This document shows positions 7,608 through 16,763 of a stretch of 32,236 bases of DNA, one piece after another. The stretch is taken from positions 1 to 32,236 of the forward strand of contig JAAYSC010000005.1 of assembly GCA_012524025.1 (NCBI GenBank), read 5' to 3'. Position 1 is the stretch's first letter. Each line of letters starts with the position of its first letter. A program made the position numbers and the translations under genes. The DNA comes from Clostridiales bacterium (lineage in GTDB: Bacteria; Bacillota; Clostridia; Oscillospirales; Acutalibacteraceae). The notes under the pieces were generated by a model. The model was given only the letters and a program-made list of their open reading frames with translations, did no database searches and was not told the DNA's origin.

Positions 7608-8849
7608 ATGAATGAAAACAAGAAAACAAAACAAATAAGCTTTATTGACGGCGGGGTCTGTGCCCCCCGCGGCTTTCTTGCCAACGGTGTCCATTGCGGG
7701 CTACGAAAAAATAAGTCAAAATTAGACTTGGCCTTGATTTATTCAAAAGAGCCTTGCGCTGCTGCTGCGGTTTATACCCAAAACCTGGTTTTCGGCGCAC
7801 CCATAGCGGTGACCAAAGAAAGTTTGGAAGACAATAAGGCTCAAGCGGTTGTCTGCAACAGCGGTGTTGCCAACACCTGCAGCCCCGACGGTATGGAAAA
7901 GGCTCTGGCCATGCGTGAAATTACGGCAGAGGCCCTGGGCATAAAGGCAGAAGATGTTATAGTTGCATCCACGGGTGTCATAGGCAAAAGCTTGGACTTG
8001 GAGCCCATCCAAAAGGCTATGCCCGCCCTGGCAAAAGGCCTGTCAAATAAAGGGTCGGCCAAGGCGGCAGAAGCTATAATGACCACCGACACCCGTAAAA
8101 AAGAATATGCGGTGGAATTTGAAATAGAGGGCAAAGTTTGCAGAATAGGGGCCGTTTCAAAAGGTTCCGGTATGATCTGCCCCAACATGGCGACCATGCT
8201 TTCTTTTATTACTACGGATGTGCTTATAGATGACACCGCCCTAAAAAGCGCACTAAAAGCCGCCGTTGAAAACAGCTTTAACATGCTCAGCATTGACGGT
8301 GACACTTCCACCAATGACATGGTCAGCATTATGGCCAACGGCCTGGCCGGCAATCCCATGATTTCACAAGCCGGTGAGGCTTATGAAATATTCCAAAGCG
8401 CTTTAAAAGCGATTTGCATAAAGCTTGCCCGTGAAATGGCAAGGGACGGCGAGGGTGCCACCAAGCTGATTGAGTGTGTAATTCGGGGTGCCAAAGACGA
8501 AAATACGGCCAAAATCCTGGCCCGCAGTGTCATAAATTCCGCCCTGGTTAAAACCGCCATGTTCGGTGAAGACGCCAACTGGGGCCGTATAATTTGCGCC
8601 ATGGGCTATGCCGGTGTTGACTTGGATGTAAATCGGGTTGATATTGCCTTTAGTTCGGCGGCGGGTAGGGTGCAAGTTTGCCAAAACGGTGCGGCCCTGG
8701 ATTTTTCGGAAGATAAGGCAGCGGCTGTTTTAGCGGAAGATGAAATTATAATCGAGGCCGACTTGGCCGACGGTGACGGCAATGCCCGTGCCTTTGGCTG
8801 CGACCTTTCTTATGATTATGTGAAAATCAACGGCGATTACAGAACTTGA
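7608..8849 (+). CDS. argJ: glutamate N-acetyltransferase / amino-acid N-acetyltransferase
   Basis: ArgJ moves the acetyl group from N-acetylornithine back to glutamate; bifunctional forms also make N-acetylglutamate from acetyl-CoA. The 413-residue precursor self-cleaves in KGSGMICPNMATML, with T196 as the N-terminal nucleophile of the beta chain. The start is ATG 7608 behind AAGGTGA. A longer reading frame begins inside argC at 7548 but would overlap argC by 50 bases without a ribosome site. No argA or argE is present here, which fits the cyclic pathway. Whether this ArgJ also accepts acetyl-CoA cannot be decided by eye. Confidence 0.96.
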   Translation: MNENKKTKQISFIDGGVCAPRGFLANGVHCGLRKNKSKLDLALIYSKEPCAAAAVYTQNLVFGAPIAVTKESLEDNKAQAVVCNSGVANTCSPDGMEKALAMREITAEALGIKAEDVIVASTGVIGKSLDLEPIQKAMPALAKGLSNKGSAKAAEAIMTTDTRKKEYAVEFEIEGKVCRIGAVSKGSGMICPNMATMLSFITTDVLIDDTALKSALKAAVENSFNMLSIDGDTSTNDMVSIMANGLAGNPMISQAGEAYEIFQSALKAICIKLAREMARDGEGATKLIECVIRGAKDENTAKILARSVINSALVKTAMFGEDANWGRIICAMGYAGVDLDVNRVDIAFSSAAGRVQVCQNGAALDFSEDKAAAVLAEDEIIIEADLADGDGNARAFGCDLSYDYVKINGDYRT

Positions 8850-8866
8850 TTAACGGGGGTTCATTT

Positions 8867-9724
8867 ATGAAAATATCAGATTTTGACAAAGCAGAAATAT
8901 TAGTCCAAGCCCTACCCTATATCCAAGAATACAATGGGGAAATTGTGGTTATTAAATACGGCGGCAATGCCATGGTATCCGACGACTTGCGCGCTTGCAT
9001 GATGGCCGACATTGTCCTGCTTTCAATGGTGGGGATGAAGGTTGTCTTGGTCCATGGCGGCGGGCCCGAAATTTCAAGTTGTTTAGAAAAAATGGGCAAA
9101 GAAAGCAAATTCATAAACGGCCTGCGTTATACCGACAAGGAAACGGCCGATGTTGTGCAAATGGTCTTGGCCGGCAAAATCAACAAAGATTTGGTAAGGG
9201 AGTTGTCGAGCCATGGTGCCAAAGCCGCGGGTGTGTCGGGCCTGGATGCAAGCATGATAAAGGCGGTAAAAAAGACCGATGCGGGCGACCTGGGCTTTGT
9301 GGGCGAAATTGAAAGCATGGACACCGGCGTCATCAAGGATTTGCTGGAAAAAGGTTACATCCCCGTGGTGTCTGCCATAGGTGCCGGGCAAGACGGTGAA
9401 GTTTACAATATAAACGCCGATGCCGCGGCCGCCAGGATTGCGGCAGAGCTGGGGGCCAAAAAGTTCCTGCTCCTGACCGATGTTAAGGGCCTTTTGGAAG
9501 ACAAGGACGATGAAAACACCCTGATTGCGGAAGTCAAGGTCAGCAATGTCAGAGCCCTTAAAAACCAAGGCATAATAACAGGCGGTATGATACCCAAGGT
9601 TGACTGCTGTGTTGAGGCGGTCCGCCGAGGTGTCAAGCGGACAACTATAATCGACGGCCGCGTGGAACACGCCATAGTTATAGAAATGTTGACCGATGAA
9701 GGTGTCGGCACCATGTTTACATAA
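8867..9724 (+). CDS. argB: acetylglutamate kinase
   Basis: The 285-residue amino-acid kinase phosphorylates N-acetylglutamate with ATP. KYGGNAM (30-36) and VHGGGPEIS (62-70) are the glycine-rich nucleotide and substrate loops, and LTDVKGLL with the later TGGMIPKV complete the family pattern. The start ATG 8867 is preceded by a G-rich site at 8855-8859; an upstream in-frame TTG at 8846 overlaps the argJ stop and looks unlikely. In many bacteria ArgB is the arginine-feedback target. Sensitive forms carry an extra N-terminal helix, and this protein does have about 20 residues before the kinase core. Confidence 0.96.
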   Translation: MKISDFDKAEILVQALPYIQEYNGEIVVIKYGGNAMVSDDLRACMMADIVLLSMVGMKVVLVHGGGPEISSCLEKMGKESKFINGLRYTDKETADVVQMVLAGKINKDLVRELSSHGAKAAGVSGLDASMIKAVKKTDAGDLGFVGEIESMDTGVIKDLLEKGYIPVVSAIGAGQDGEVYNINADAAAARIAAELGAKKFLLLTDVKGLLEDKDDENTLIAEVKVSNVRALKNQGIITGGMIPKVDCCVEAVRRGVKRTTIIDGRVEHAIVIEMLTDEGVGTMFT

Positions 9725-9746
9725 GACCTGAGCGAAAGGGAAAGAG

Positions 9747-10922
9747 ATGAAGTTTGAAGACATTAAAATAGAATCACAAGCGGCTTTTATGCCCACTTAT
9801 GCCCGTTATGATTTTGCGCCGGTAAGAGGGCAGGGGGCGACCCTCTATGACGAAAACAGCAAGGACTTTATTGACTTTACATCCGGCATAGGGGTCAATG
9901 CCTTGGGCTACGGCCACCCGGCCTGGGTTAAAGCTGTCGGTGAGCAAGCGGCAAGTTTGCAGCATATATCAAACCTTTATTATGCCCCTGCCCAAACAAA
10001 ATTAGCGAAAAAATTGGTTGAAGCCTCCGGCTTTGCGGGCGTCTTTCTTGCAAATTCCGGTGCGGAAGCCAACGAATGTGCCATAAAATTAGCCCGTAAG
10101 TATAGTTTTGATAAATACGGCCAAGGCAGGGGTAAGATAGTTTCGCTTGAAAATTCCTTCCATGGCAGAACCTTGAGCACGCTCAAGGCCACCGGTCAGG
10201 AAGATTTTCATAAATATTTCTACCCCTTCCCCCAAGGCTTTGCCTACACACCGCCTAATGATATTGAAGCCTTAAAAAATGCCTTGACGCCGGATGTCTG
10301 CGCCTTGATTATAGAAATTATTCAAGGTGAAGGCGGGGTCTTGCCCCTTGATTCCGACTTTATTAAAGCCGCCCGCCGACTTACGCATGAGCGGGATATT
10401 TTGCTGATTATGGATGAAGTTCAAACAGGCCTGGGCAGAACGGGCAAGCTTTTTGCCTGGGAATATATAGGCCAAAAGCCGGATGTTTTGACGGCTGCCA
10501 AGGGTTTGGGCAACGGCCTGCCCATAGGGGCCTGCCTTTGCAGTGAAGAGTTAAAGAATGTTTTGGGCCCGGGCGACCACGGTTCAACCTTCGGCGGCAA
10601 CCCCATAGCATCCGCAGGTGCCACGGTTGTCTTGGACAGCCTGACGGAAGAGTTCATGGCTGATGTTATGGCCAAGGGCCAACTCTTGGGTCGAATGTTG
10701 GCAGAAATCCCCATTGTGGAAGAAGTCCGCGGTATGGGGCTGATGTTGGGTATAAAGTTGAAAAACATAAAGGCAAAAGACTTGGCCGCTAAGTGCTTGC
10801 AAGAAGGGCTTTTGGTCTTGACCGCCAAAGAAAACTTGCGTCTGTTGCCCCCGCTTAATATAAGCCGGGAAGAAATTGAAACAGGGATGCAAAGATTGAA
10901 GAAGGCCGCCGGCAGCATTTAA
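9747..10922 (+). CDS. argD: acetylornithine aminotransferase
   Basis: The 391-residue class III PLP aminotransferase converts N-acetylglutamate semialdehyde to N-acetylornithine using glutamate. Seen in order: SGIGVNALGYGHP, NSGAEANECAIKLAR (103-117), FHGRT, DEVQTGLGRTG (223-233) and the PLP lysine K252 in TAAKGLGNGLPIGA. Length is usual. ATG 9747 follows GGGAAAGAG. Related enzymes also use ornithine or succinyl-diaminopimelate, but the operon context favours the acetylornithine role. A longer gap of 75 bases, with no hairpin that I can see, separates it from argF. Confidence 0.96.
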   Translation: MKFEDIKIESQAAFMPTYARYDFAPVRGQGATLYDENSKDFIDFTSGIGVNALGYGHPAWVKAVGEQAASLQHISNLYYAPAQTKLAKKLVEASGFAGVFLANSGAEANECAIKLARKYSFDKYGQGRGKIVSLENSFHGRTLSTLKATGQEDFHKYFYPFPQGFAYTPPNDIEALKNALTPDVCALIIEIIQGEGGVLPLDSDFIKAARRLTHERDILLIMDEVQTGLGRTGKLFAWEYIGQKPDVLTAAKGLGNGLPIGACLCSEELKNVLGPGDHGSTFGGNPIASAGATVVLDSLTEEFMADVMAKGQLLGRMLAEIPIVEEVRGMGLMLGIKLKNIKAKDLAAKCLQEGLLVLTAKENLRLLPPLNISREEIETGMQRLKKAAGSI

Positions 10923-10997
10923 AACAAAATTGCCTTTTGCCTTTAGAAAACAGATAAAGAATTTTGCAAAGTGAGTCTGCCTTAGGAGGGCTTGTAA

Positions 10998-11903
10998 ATG
11001 AAGCATCTACTTAAAATATTGGATCTGAGCGGTGAAGAAATTTTAGACATCCTCAACCTTGCAGATCAACTTAAATATGAAAAGAAAAACGGCATTCCCC
11101 ACCGTCGGCTTGAAGGCAAAAGTTTGGGTATGATTTTCCAAAAATCATCCACCCGAACTCGGATATCCTTTGAGGCGGGCATGTTCCAGTTGGGCGGCCA
11201 GGCCCTCTATCTCAACGCCACCGATATGCAAATAAAAAGAGGCGAGCCGGTGGAAGACACGGCCCGCGTATTGTCACGCTATATTGACGGGATTATGATA
11301 AGAACCTTTGACCAGGCAGAAGTTGAAGCCCTGGCGCAATATGGGGATATCCCCGTTATAAACGGCCTGACGGACTTTAGCCATCCCTGCCAAGTTTTAG
11401 CCGACCTTATGACCGTCCGCGAATACAAGGGCAGCCTGGAAGGCCTTAAAATGTGCTATATAGGCGACGGCAACAACATGGCCAACTCCCTTATTGTCGG
11501 CGGCCTTAAAACGGGCATGGATGTCAGCATAGCCTGCCCAAAAGGCTATGAGCCCGACCAAGAGGTTATGGATTTTGCAAAGACCTATTCAAACTTCGCC
11601 TTAGTTCGCGACCCCAAAGAGGCCGCAGCAAATGCGGATGTTATTTTCACCGATGTTTGGGCCTCTATGGGCCAAGAAGGCGAGCAGGAAGAGCGCCGCG
11701 CCGCCTTTGAGGGTATATATCAAATCAACAAAGAACTCATGGCCGTGGCCCGACCCGACTGCATGGTGCAACACTGCCTGCCCGCCCACCGAGGCGAAGA
11801 AATAACGGCAGATGTCTTTGAAGCCCACGCAGACGAAATCTTCGAAGAAGCGGAAAACCGCCTCCACGCCCAAAAGGCCGTGATGGTTATGTTGATGGAG
11901 TAG
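10998..11903 (+). CDS. argF: ornithine carbamoyltransferase
   Basis: The 301-residue enzyme makes citrulline from ornithine and carbamoyl phosphate. Motifs are SSTRTR (50-55, carbamoyl phosphate binding), HPCQ (129-132), the SMG loop (DVWASMGQE, about 219-227) and HCLPAHRG (259-266, catalytic cysteine). The SMG and HCLP motifs mark ornithine rather than aspartate or succinylornithine specificity. ATG 10998 is preceded by TAGGAGGG. It is the last gene of the operon and is followed 10 bases later by a strong hairpin. carAB, needed for carbamoyl phosphate, is not in the window. Confidence 0.96.
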   Translation: MKHLLKILDLSGEEILDILNLADQLKYEKKNGIPHRRLEGKSLGMIFQKSSTRTRISFEAGMFQLGGQALYLNATDMQIKRGEPVEDTARVLSRYIDGIMIRTFDQAEVEALAQYGDIPVINGLTDFSHPCQVLADLMTVREYKGSLEGLKMCYIGDGNNMANSLIVGGLKTGMDVSIACPKGYEPDQEVMDFAKTYSNFALVRDPKEAAANADVIFTDVWASMGQEGEQEERRAAFEGIYQINKELMAVARPDCMVQHCLPAHRGEEITADVFEAHADEIFEEAENRLHAQKAVMVMLME

Positions 11904-11912
11904 GATTAAAAT

Positions 11913-11953
11913 AAAAAAGCTTCGGCCTTGCATAAAGAGGCCGAAGCTTTTTT
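11913..11953. terminator. bidirectional terminator between argF and the convergent membrane-protein gene
   Basis: AAAAAAGCTTCGGCCT (11913-11928) pairs perfectly over 16 bases with AGGCCGAAGCTTTTTT (11938-11953), loop nine bases. A-tract and T-tract flank it on both strands, so it can stop the arginine operon on plus and the gltX-glnS operon on minus. Confidence 0.92.
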
Positions 11954-11963
11954 GTTGCTGTTT

Positions 11964-12593
11964 TTATTTTGCTTTTTTATCGACTTTTTCCTTGCTGTCA
12001 TCGGTTAAAATAAAGGCCAAGCCCCAAATAACAATGGCAGCAAACAAAACGGTCATTATAAGCGTTGCGGAAGTCAAGCGCAGCGCCTTCAAGCCAAGTA
12101 TGCTGTCGGCTAATTGTATCCCCAGATTCAGAAGGAAAGAAAGGCCCTGGCTTTCAAAAAATGACGATAGGGGGATTTGGCCGCTTGTCAGCATTTTTGC
12201 CATATGGCCAAAGGAAATATAAACACCGGCCATTGAAGCCAAACCTCCGCCGGCCAAGGCGGTGATAAGACCCTGTTTGTTGCTGAAAAGCGCAAAAAAG
12301 AAAATTATAAGCGACAAGATTAAAGCCAGAGCAAAAAAGGCGACAAAGATTATTAAAGTCGGTTTGATTTGCTCGACGCCATGGCTCGACAAAATTTCGG
12401 ACTTACCTGTTAAGAGATCCTTTATGACACTGTCGTTGCCGGAAAGGGAGTTGACAGTGTCGCTAATATAAACTTCATCGGCCACATAAAGTAAGCCGGC
12501 ATCAAAACTATAGTAAAAGAAGGATAGAAAATAAGCGGACGGGATGATAGCCAGGGCTAAAAGTGCCGCTACAAGACGATATACAAATTTCAT
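11964..12593 (-). CDS. four-helix membrane protein of unknown function
   Basis: I do not recognise this 209-residue protein. Hydrophobic stretches at about 5-28, 79-103, 109-128 and 176-196 suggest four membrane helices. The loop between helices 1 and 2 (about 29-78) is polar and probably outside, and the tail ends in a lysine-rich KEKVDKKAK that is probably cytoplasmic. ATG 12593 follows AAAGGA; a TTG codon immediately before it is the alternative start. It is the last gene of a gltX-glnS transcript, 28 bases after glnS. Nothing in the sequence links it to tRNA charging. Confidence 0.75.
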   Translation of the reverse strand: MKFVYRLVAALLALAIIPSAYFLSFFYYSFDAGLLYVADEVYISDTVNSLSGNDSVIKDLLTGKSEILSSHGVEQIKPTLIIFVAFFALALILSLIIFFFALFSNKQGLITALAGGGLASMAGVYISFGHMAKMLTSGQIPLSSFFESQGLSFLLNLGIQLADSILGLKALRLTSATLIMTVLFAAIVIWGLAFILTDDSKEKVDKKAK

Positions 12594-12621
12594 CAAACCA
12601 AATCCTTTCGGGCTTTTGATT

Positions 12622-14277
12622 CTACCAGGAAGAGTTGAGGGCCACGGTACGGTTTATAACCAAGTGTTCCGATGTACTGTCCTTGTCCACACAGAAATAA
12701 CCTTGGCGCATGAATTGGAAGCTGTCGCCCGGCTTTATGTCTCTCATGTTACCTTCAAGCATGCAAGAGTCCAGTATTTGCAACGAGTCTGGGTTTATAT
12801 GGTCCAACATATCGCCATGGCTTTCGTCGGTTGGGTCTTCAACATTGAAAAGCCTGTCATAAAGCCTGACTTCCGCCCTAACACAATCGTTGGCATTTAC
12901 CCAGTGGAGGGTGCCGCGCACCTTGCGGCCGTCGGGTGACTTGCCGCCTTGACTTTCCGGGTCATAAGTACAGCGCAGCAAGGTTACATTGCCGTCTTCA
13001 TCGGTTTCATAGCCGGTGCAACGAACGAAGTAGGCACCGCGCAGACGGACTTCATTGCCGGGGAAGAGGCGGAAATATTTCCTGACCGGTTCTATCATAA
13101 AGTCATCTTGTTCAACATATATTTCACGCGAAAAAGTGACCTTGTCCATCCCAAGTTCGGGTTTGTTGGGGTTTTTGGGGACTTCAAAGGTTTCTGTCTT
13201 GCCTTGGGGGTAGTTTTCAATTATGACCTTGAGGGGCTTGAGTACAGCCATGGTACGCGGAGCATTTTCGTTAAGAAAATCACGGACACAGGCCTCAAGC
13301 AGGCCGTAATCAACTATACTTTGAGCCTTGGCCACACCCACGCGGTCAACAAAATCACGGATAGCCTCGGGCGGATAACCCCGGCGGCGCATGCCGCTGA
13401 GGGTTATCATGCGAGGGTCATCCCAACCGGTGACGACATTGTTTTCAACCAAAATTAGGCTTCTGCGTTTGCTGGTTACGCAGTAGTTCAGGTTAAGGCG
13501 GGCAAACTCAATCTGGCGCGGTGGCTCATCAAAACCGATTTGTTCTACAAACCAGTTGTAAAGCGGGCGATGGTTTTCAAACTCTAAAGAACAAAGTGAA
13601 TAAGTGACATTTTCAACCGCATCGGACAGGGGATGGGCAAAGTCATACATGGGGTAGACGCACCACTTGTCACCTGTTTGGTGATGGGGAACATGGGCAA
13701 TTCTGTAAATGACCGGGTCACGCATATTAATATTGGGTGAACTCATGTCGATTTTTGCGCGCAAAACCCTTGCGCCGTTCTCAAATTCACCTGCGGTCAT
13801 GCGTTTGAAGAGATCTAAATTTTCTTCAATGGGGCGTTCACGGTAGGGGCTGTTCTTGCCCGCTTCTGTCAAAGTGCCGCGATATTGGCGCATTTCATCG
13901 GGGGTAAGGTCGCAAACAAAGGCCTTGCCCTTTTCTATGAGCTTGATGGCACATTGGTGAATAAAATCAAAATAGTCGGAGGCATAATATAAATTGTCCC
14001 ACTCAAAGCCCAACCACTTAATGTCTTCCATAATTGAATCAACATACTCGACTTCTTCCTTGGAAGGGTTGGTGTCGTCAAAGCGCAAGTTGCATATACC
14101 CTTATATTTTTCGGCAGTGGCAAAGTTTATGCAAATAGCCTTGGCGTGGCCTATGTGTAGGTAGCCGTTAGGCTCCGGCGGGAAGCGGGTTTGCACCCGG
14201 GTGTTGACACCCTCCGCCAGGTCTTGATCAATAAAATCATGAATAAAGTTTGAGTAAAGTCCGCTTTTTTCTTCCAT
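12622..14277 (-). CDS. glnS: glutamine--tRNA ligase
   Basis: The 551-residue class Ic synthetase directly charges tRNA-Gln. FPPEPNGYLHIGH (32-44) holds the HIGH motif, RFDDTNP and YDFAHPLSDAVENVTYSLCSLEF are GlnRS signatures, and VTSKRR replaces the KMSKS loop. The C-terminal anticodon-binding beta-barrels are present (IYVEQDDFM, about two thirds along). I prefer ATG 14277, eight bases after an AGGATGG site, over the in-frame ATG at 14289, which itself overlaps that site. GlnRS is patchy in Bacillota, many of which make Gln-tRNA by amidating Glu-tRNA. Its presence suggests acquisition in this lineage. It lies downstream of gltX in one operon. Confidence 0.96.
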   Translation of the reverse strand: MEEKSGLYSNFIHDFIDQDLAEGVNTRVQTRFPPEPNGYLHIGHAKAICINFATAEKYKGICNLRFDDTNPSKEEVEYVDSIMEDIKWLGFEWDNLYYASDYFDFIHQCAIKLIEKGKAFVCDLTPDEMRQYRGTLTEAGKNSPYRERPIEENLDLFKRMTAGEFENGARVLRAKIDMSSPNINMRDPVIYRIAHVPHHQTGDKWCVYPMYDFAHPLSDAVENVTYSLCSLEFENHRPLYNWFVEQIGFDEPPRQIEFARLNLNYCVTSKRRSLILVENNVVTGWDDPRMITLSGMRRRGYPPEAIRDFVDRVGVAKAQSIVDYGLLEACVRDFLNENAPRTMAVLKPLKVIIENYPQGKTETFEVPKNPNKPELGMDKVTFSREIYVEQDDFMIEPVRKYFRLFPGNEVRLRGAYFVRCTGYETDEDGNVTLLRCTYDPESQGGKSPDGRKVRGTLHWVNANDCVRAEVRLYDRLFNVEDPTDESHGDMLDHINPDSLQILDSCMLEGNMRDIKPGDSFQFMRQGYFCVDKDSTSEHLVINRTVALNSSW

Positions 14278-14324
14278 GTTTAATCCCATCCTAAAAATTT
14301 GTCCTTACATACATGCTTTTGCTT

Positions 14325-15983
14325 TTATTTTGAATGATACTTTAAGGCGTCTCCTAATCTTTGCCTTGCCCTGTCATTGCCCAACAAAGCAATGATGGAG
14401 TGAAGGTCGGGCGTGTTTTGCCGCGAAGTCAAGGCCAACCTTATAACACTTGAAACATGGCCCACATGGCCCTTATAAGCTTCCGGATTTTTCCTGTATT
14501 CCTTAACATTGGGTGTGAAGCCGAGGGGGAGGCAAATATCTTTAATTTTAGAAAACCAAGTTTCCCTGTCGTCTTGCGCATTAAAAACTTCCAAATAACT
14601 TTCCAGTATGGCTGCGGCGTCTTTTGGGCTTATATTGTCGGGCAAGTCGTATTGAGGCTCATAGATTTCATCAAAGAAGTAGACGGTGTAATCTTTGAGC
14701 TCGGACCAAAGGGCTATGTCCTTGCGGGGCTTTTTACCCCCGCGGTCAATGGCGAAAATCTTTTTAGAATAATCGGGGTCGGCAAGCAAAAGTTCGTGGT
14801 AAAGCGGGTCATATTCACGGGCCCAGGCCAGCGCCTTGTCATAGACTTCATCGGCGCTCATGAAAGATATTACATTTTTGCTTACATCATTTAACTTAAC
14901 CAAATCAAAAAGCGCGCCGCCGGCACTCATCTTTTTAATTTTAAAGGGAAAGTCCGTCAAGGCAGCGGTTCGGTTGGCAGAGCGCCATTGCTCAAAGTTT
15001 GAGTTAATGAGTGTCAGCAAATATTCGAGCACACTTTCCTTCGGATAGCCCTTTTCAACAAAGTACATAACGGCCGCTTCCGGGTCAAGCCGTTTTGAAA
15101 GCTTGCGCCTGCTACCGTCTTCTTCCTTCATAAGGGGGGCTATGTGGGCATACTTGGGCAATTTGAAGCCGCAAGCCGCAAAAAGTTCCACATGAAGTGC
15201 GACGGAAGATATCCACTCATCACCGCGTATGACATGGGTTGTCCCCATCAAGTGGTCATCAACGGCATGGGCGAAATGATAGGTGGGTATGCCGTCGGTC
15301 TTGAGCAGGACTACATCCATGGTGTTTTGCGGCATTTTGATTTCGCCCTTTATGAGGTCCTTGAAAACAATCCTTTTTTCAGGGTCACCTGCCGAGCGCA
15401 AGCGAATAACAAAGGGTTTACCGGCATCAAGAGCTGCTTTTTGCTCTTCGAAAGAAAGCCTGGAACAGCGCGCCCAGGGGCCGTAATAGCCCTTGTTTAC
15501 ATTTTCCTCTTCTTGCTCTTGTCGTAAGTCATTGAGCTCCTCTTCCGTGCAAAAACAAGGATAGGCCTTGCCTTCTTCATATAATTTTTTGGCAAAAGCC
15601 TGATAGATTTCACGCCTTTGGCTTTGTTTGTAAGGGCCGTAAGCACCTTTTTCTTCATCTTCGGCCACCACGCCTTCATCGGGTTCAAGGCCGAAAGCAG
15701 CCAAGCCTTTGAGGATGGCTGTGACACCGTCTTCAACTTCTCGCTTTTTGTCGGTGTCTTCAATCCTTAAGAAAAAAACGCCCTGTGTCGCGCCGGATAT
15801 GAGCTTATTGACAAAAGCCGGGAACATATTGCCCATGTGCATAAAACCCGTGGGACTGGGGGCAAAACGGGTAACGCAAGCACCCGGTGGCAGGGCCCTG
15901 GGTGGGTATTTAGCCTCATATTCTTCGGGACCGACAAAAATATTTTTAAAAATTAAATTCGAGAGGAGCTTTAAATCTTCCAA
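14325..15983 (-). CDS. gltX: glutamate--tRNA ligase, divergent clostridial type
   Basis: The 552-residue class Ic synthetase charges tRNA with glutamate. FAPSPTGFMHMGN (40-52) carries the HIGH-equivalent HMGN, RIEDTD (73-78) follows, YPCFC (141-145) with YYGPWARC (166-173) looks like the GluRS zinc-binding insert, and RRKLSKR (292-298) is the KMSKS loop. It is longer than the usual 460-490 residues, with an N-terminal extension of about 35 residues and an expanded C-terminal half. The start is TTG 15983, nine bases after GAAAGGA; no in-frame ATG is near. glnS follows 47 bases downstream. Whether it charges only tRNA-Glu cannot be seen, but the coupled GlnRS would make a discriminating enzyme workable. 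Confidence 0.93.
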   Translation of the reverse strand: MEDLKLLSNLIFKNIFVGPEEYEAKYPPRALPPGACVTRFAPSPTGFMHMGNMFPAFVNKLISGATQGVFFLRIEDTDKKREVEDGVTAILKGLAAFGLEPDEGVVAEDEEKGAYGPYKQSQRREIYQAFAKKLYEEGKAYPCFCTEEELNDLRQEQEEENVNKGYYGPWARCSRLSFEEQKAALDAGKPFVIRLRSAGDPEKRIVFKDLIKGEIKMPQNTMDVVLLKTDGIPTYHFAHAVDDHLMGTTHVIRGDEWISSVALHVELFAACGFKLPKYAHIAPLMKEEDGSRRKLSKRLDPEAAVMYFVEKGYPKESVLEYLLTLINSNFEQWRSANRTAALTDFPFKIKKMSAGGALFDLVKLNDVSKNVISFMSADEVYDKALAWAREYDPLYHELLLADPDYSKKIFAIDRGGKKPRKDIALWSELKDYTVYFFDEIYEPQYDLPDNISPKDAAAILESYLEVFNAQDDRETWFSKIKDICLPLGFTPNVKEYRKNPEAYKGHVGHVSSVIRLALTSRQNTPDLHSIIALLGNDRARQRLGDALKYHSK

Positions 15984-16022
15984 AAATTACAATCCTTTCC
16001 CAAAAGCATATATATTCACCCT

Positions 16023-16051
16023 ATTATGACAGAAAAACAGCTGTCTATCAA
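16023..16051 (-). promoter_or_regulatory. promoter of the gltX-glnS operon
   Basis: Read on the minus strand, TTGATA (16051-16046) and CATAAT (16028-16023) are 17 bases apart, each 5/6 to consensus. The TTG start of gltX is 40 bases downstream. Confidence 0.65.
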
Positions 16052-16082
16052 GCAGAAAAGCCCAAAAACAAGGCAAAGTAAA

Positions 16083-16111
16083 AAGAAGGGCCACACCATC
16101 AGGTGCGGCCC
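16083..16111 (-). terminator. intrinsic terminator after pduL
   Basis: On the minus strand GGGCCGCACC pairs with GGTGTGGCCC (one G-U) across a four-base loop (plus positions 16088-16111), followed by a TTCTTTTT tract. It lies about 25 bases beyond the pduL stop. Confidence 0.8.
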
Positions 16112-16133
16112 CTTTACTAAATCTTGAAAATCG

Positions 16134-16712
16134 TCAATCCACTAAAATCTCACCGAAATAACCGGGGGCTAAATTGGCGGCGTTTGACTCATCTGTGTCG
16201 ATATGCATGGCCAGGCTGTAGTTTTCATTGACCCGGACAACAACATCATCAAAAATCAAAGAACGCTGGGCATAGTCCGATCTGACCTTAACAACCTGAT
16301 TGTCTTCCAGGCCCAACCTTTCGGCATCGGCCGGTGTCATGTGAATATGCCTTTTAGCAATTATAACGCCGGCGGGTAGGTCATAAGTCCCTTTGGGCCC
16401 CACCAACTTGCAAGCACCGCTGCCCTTGATGTCGCCGCTTTCGCGAATAGGGGCTGTGACACCTATGGAACGCGCATCTGTTGCGGAAAGTTCAACCTGG
16501 GTCTCGGGGCGAACCGGGCCCAAGATGGCAACCGAGGGGAAGGAACCTTTAGGCCCCACAACCTCTACCCTTTCCTCACAAGCGAACTGGCCGGGTTGGG
16601 AAAGCTCTTTAACCGGTGTCAATTCATAGCCTTGACCAAAAAGCACATCAAGTGCTTCGCGGCTAAGGTGAACATGGCGGGCGGATGTTTCGATTAAAAC
16701 TGTTTTTTTCAT
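16134..16712 (-). CDS. pduL: PduL-type phosphate acyltransferase (phosphotransacylase)
   Basis: PduL interconverts acyl-CoA and acyl phosphate and is structurally unrelated to Pta. The 192-residue protein has two beta-barrel halves, each with the zinc-binding pattern: SARHVHLS (RHVH at 12-15) and AKRHIHM (RHIH at 121-124), with HIDTDESNAA (170-179) closing the site. The N-terminal encapsulation peptide that targets PduL to microcompartments is absent, since the catalytic domain begins at residue 4. There are no shell or diol genes nearby. It therefore probably serves as a free acetyl-CoA phosphotransacylase for acetate/ATP formation together with an acetate kinase located elsewhere. ATG 16712 follows GGAGT, and a TATAAT on the minus strand at 16754-16749 could be its own -10. 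Confidence 0.92.
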   Translation of the reverse strand: MKKTVLIETSARHVHLSREALDVLFGQGYELTPVKELSQPGQFACEERVEVVGPKGSFPSVAILGPVRPETQVELSATDARSIGVTAPIRESGDIKGSGACKLVGPKGTYDLPAGVIIAKRHIHMTPADAERLGLEDNQVVKVRSDYAQRSLIFDDVVVRVNENYSLAMHIDTDESNAANLAPGYFGEILVD

Positions 16713-16763
16713 CTTAAATACTCCAATTTGGGTCTTGATAGGTTAGATATTATAAAGACTTTA

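Noticed and set aside
12949..13458. 169-codon plus-strand frame inside glnS
   Set aside because: It lies wholly antisense to the conserved catalytic and anticodon-binding regions of GlnRS and resembles no family.
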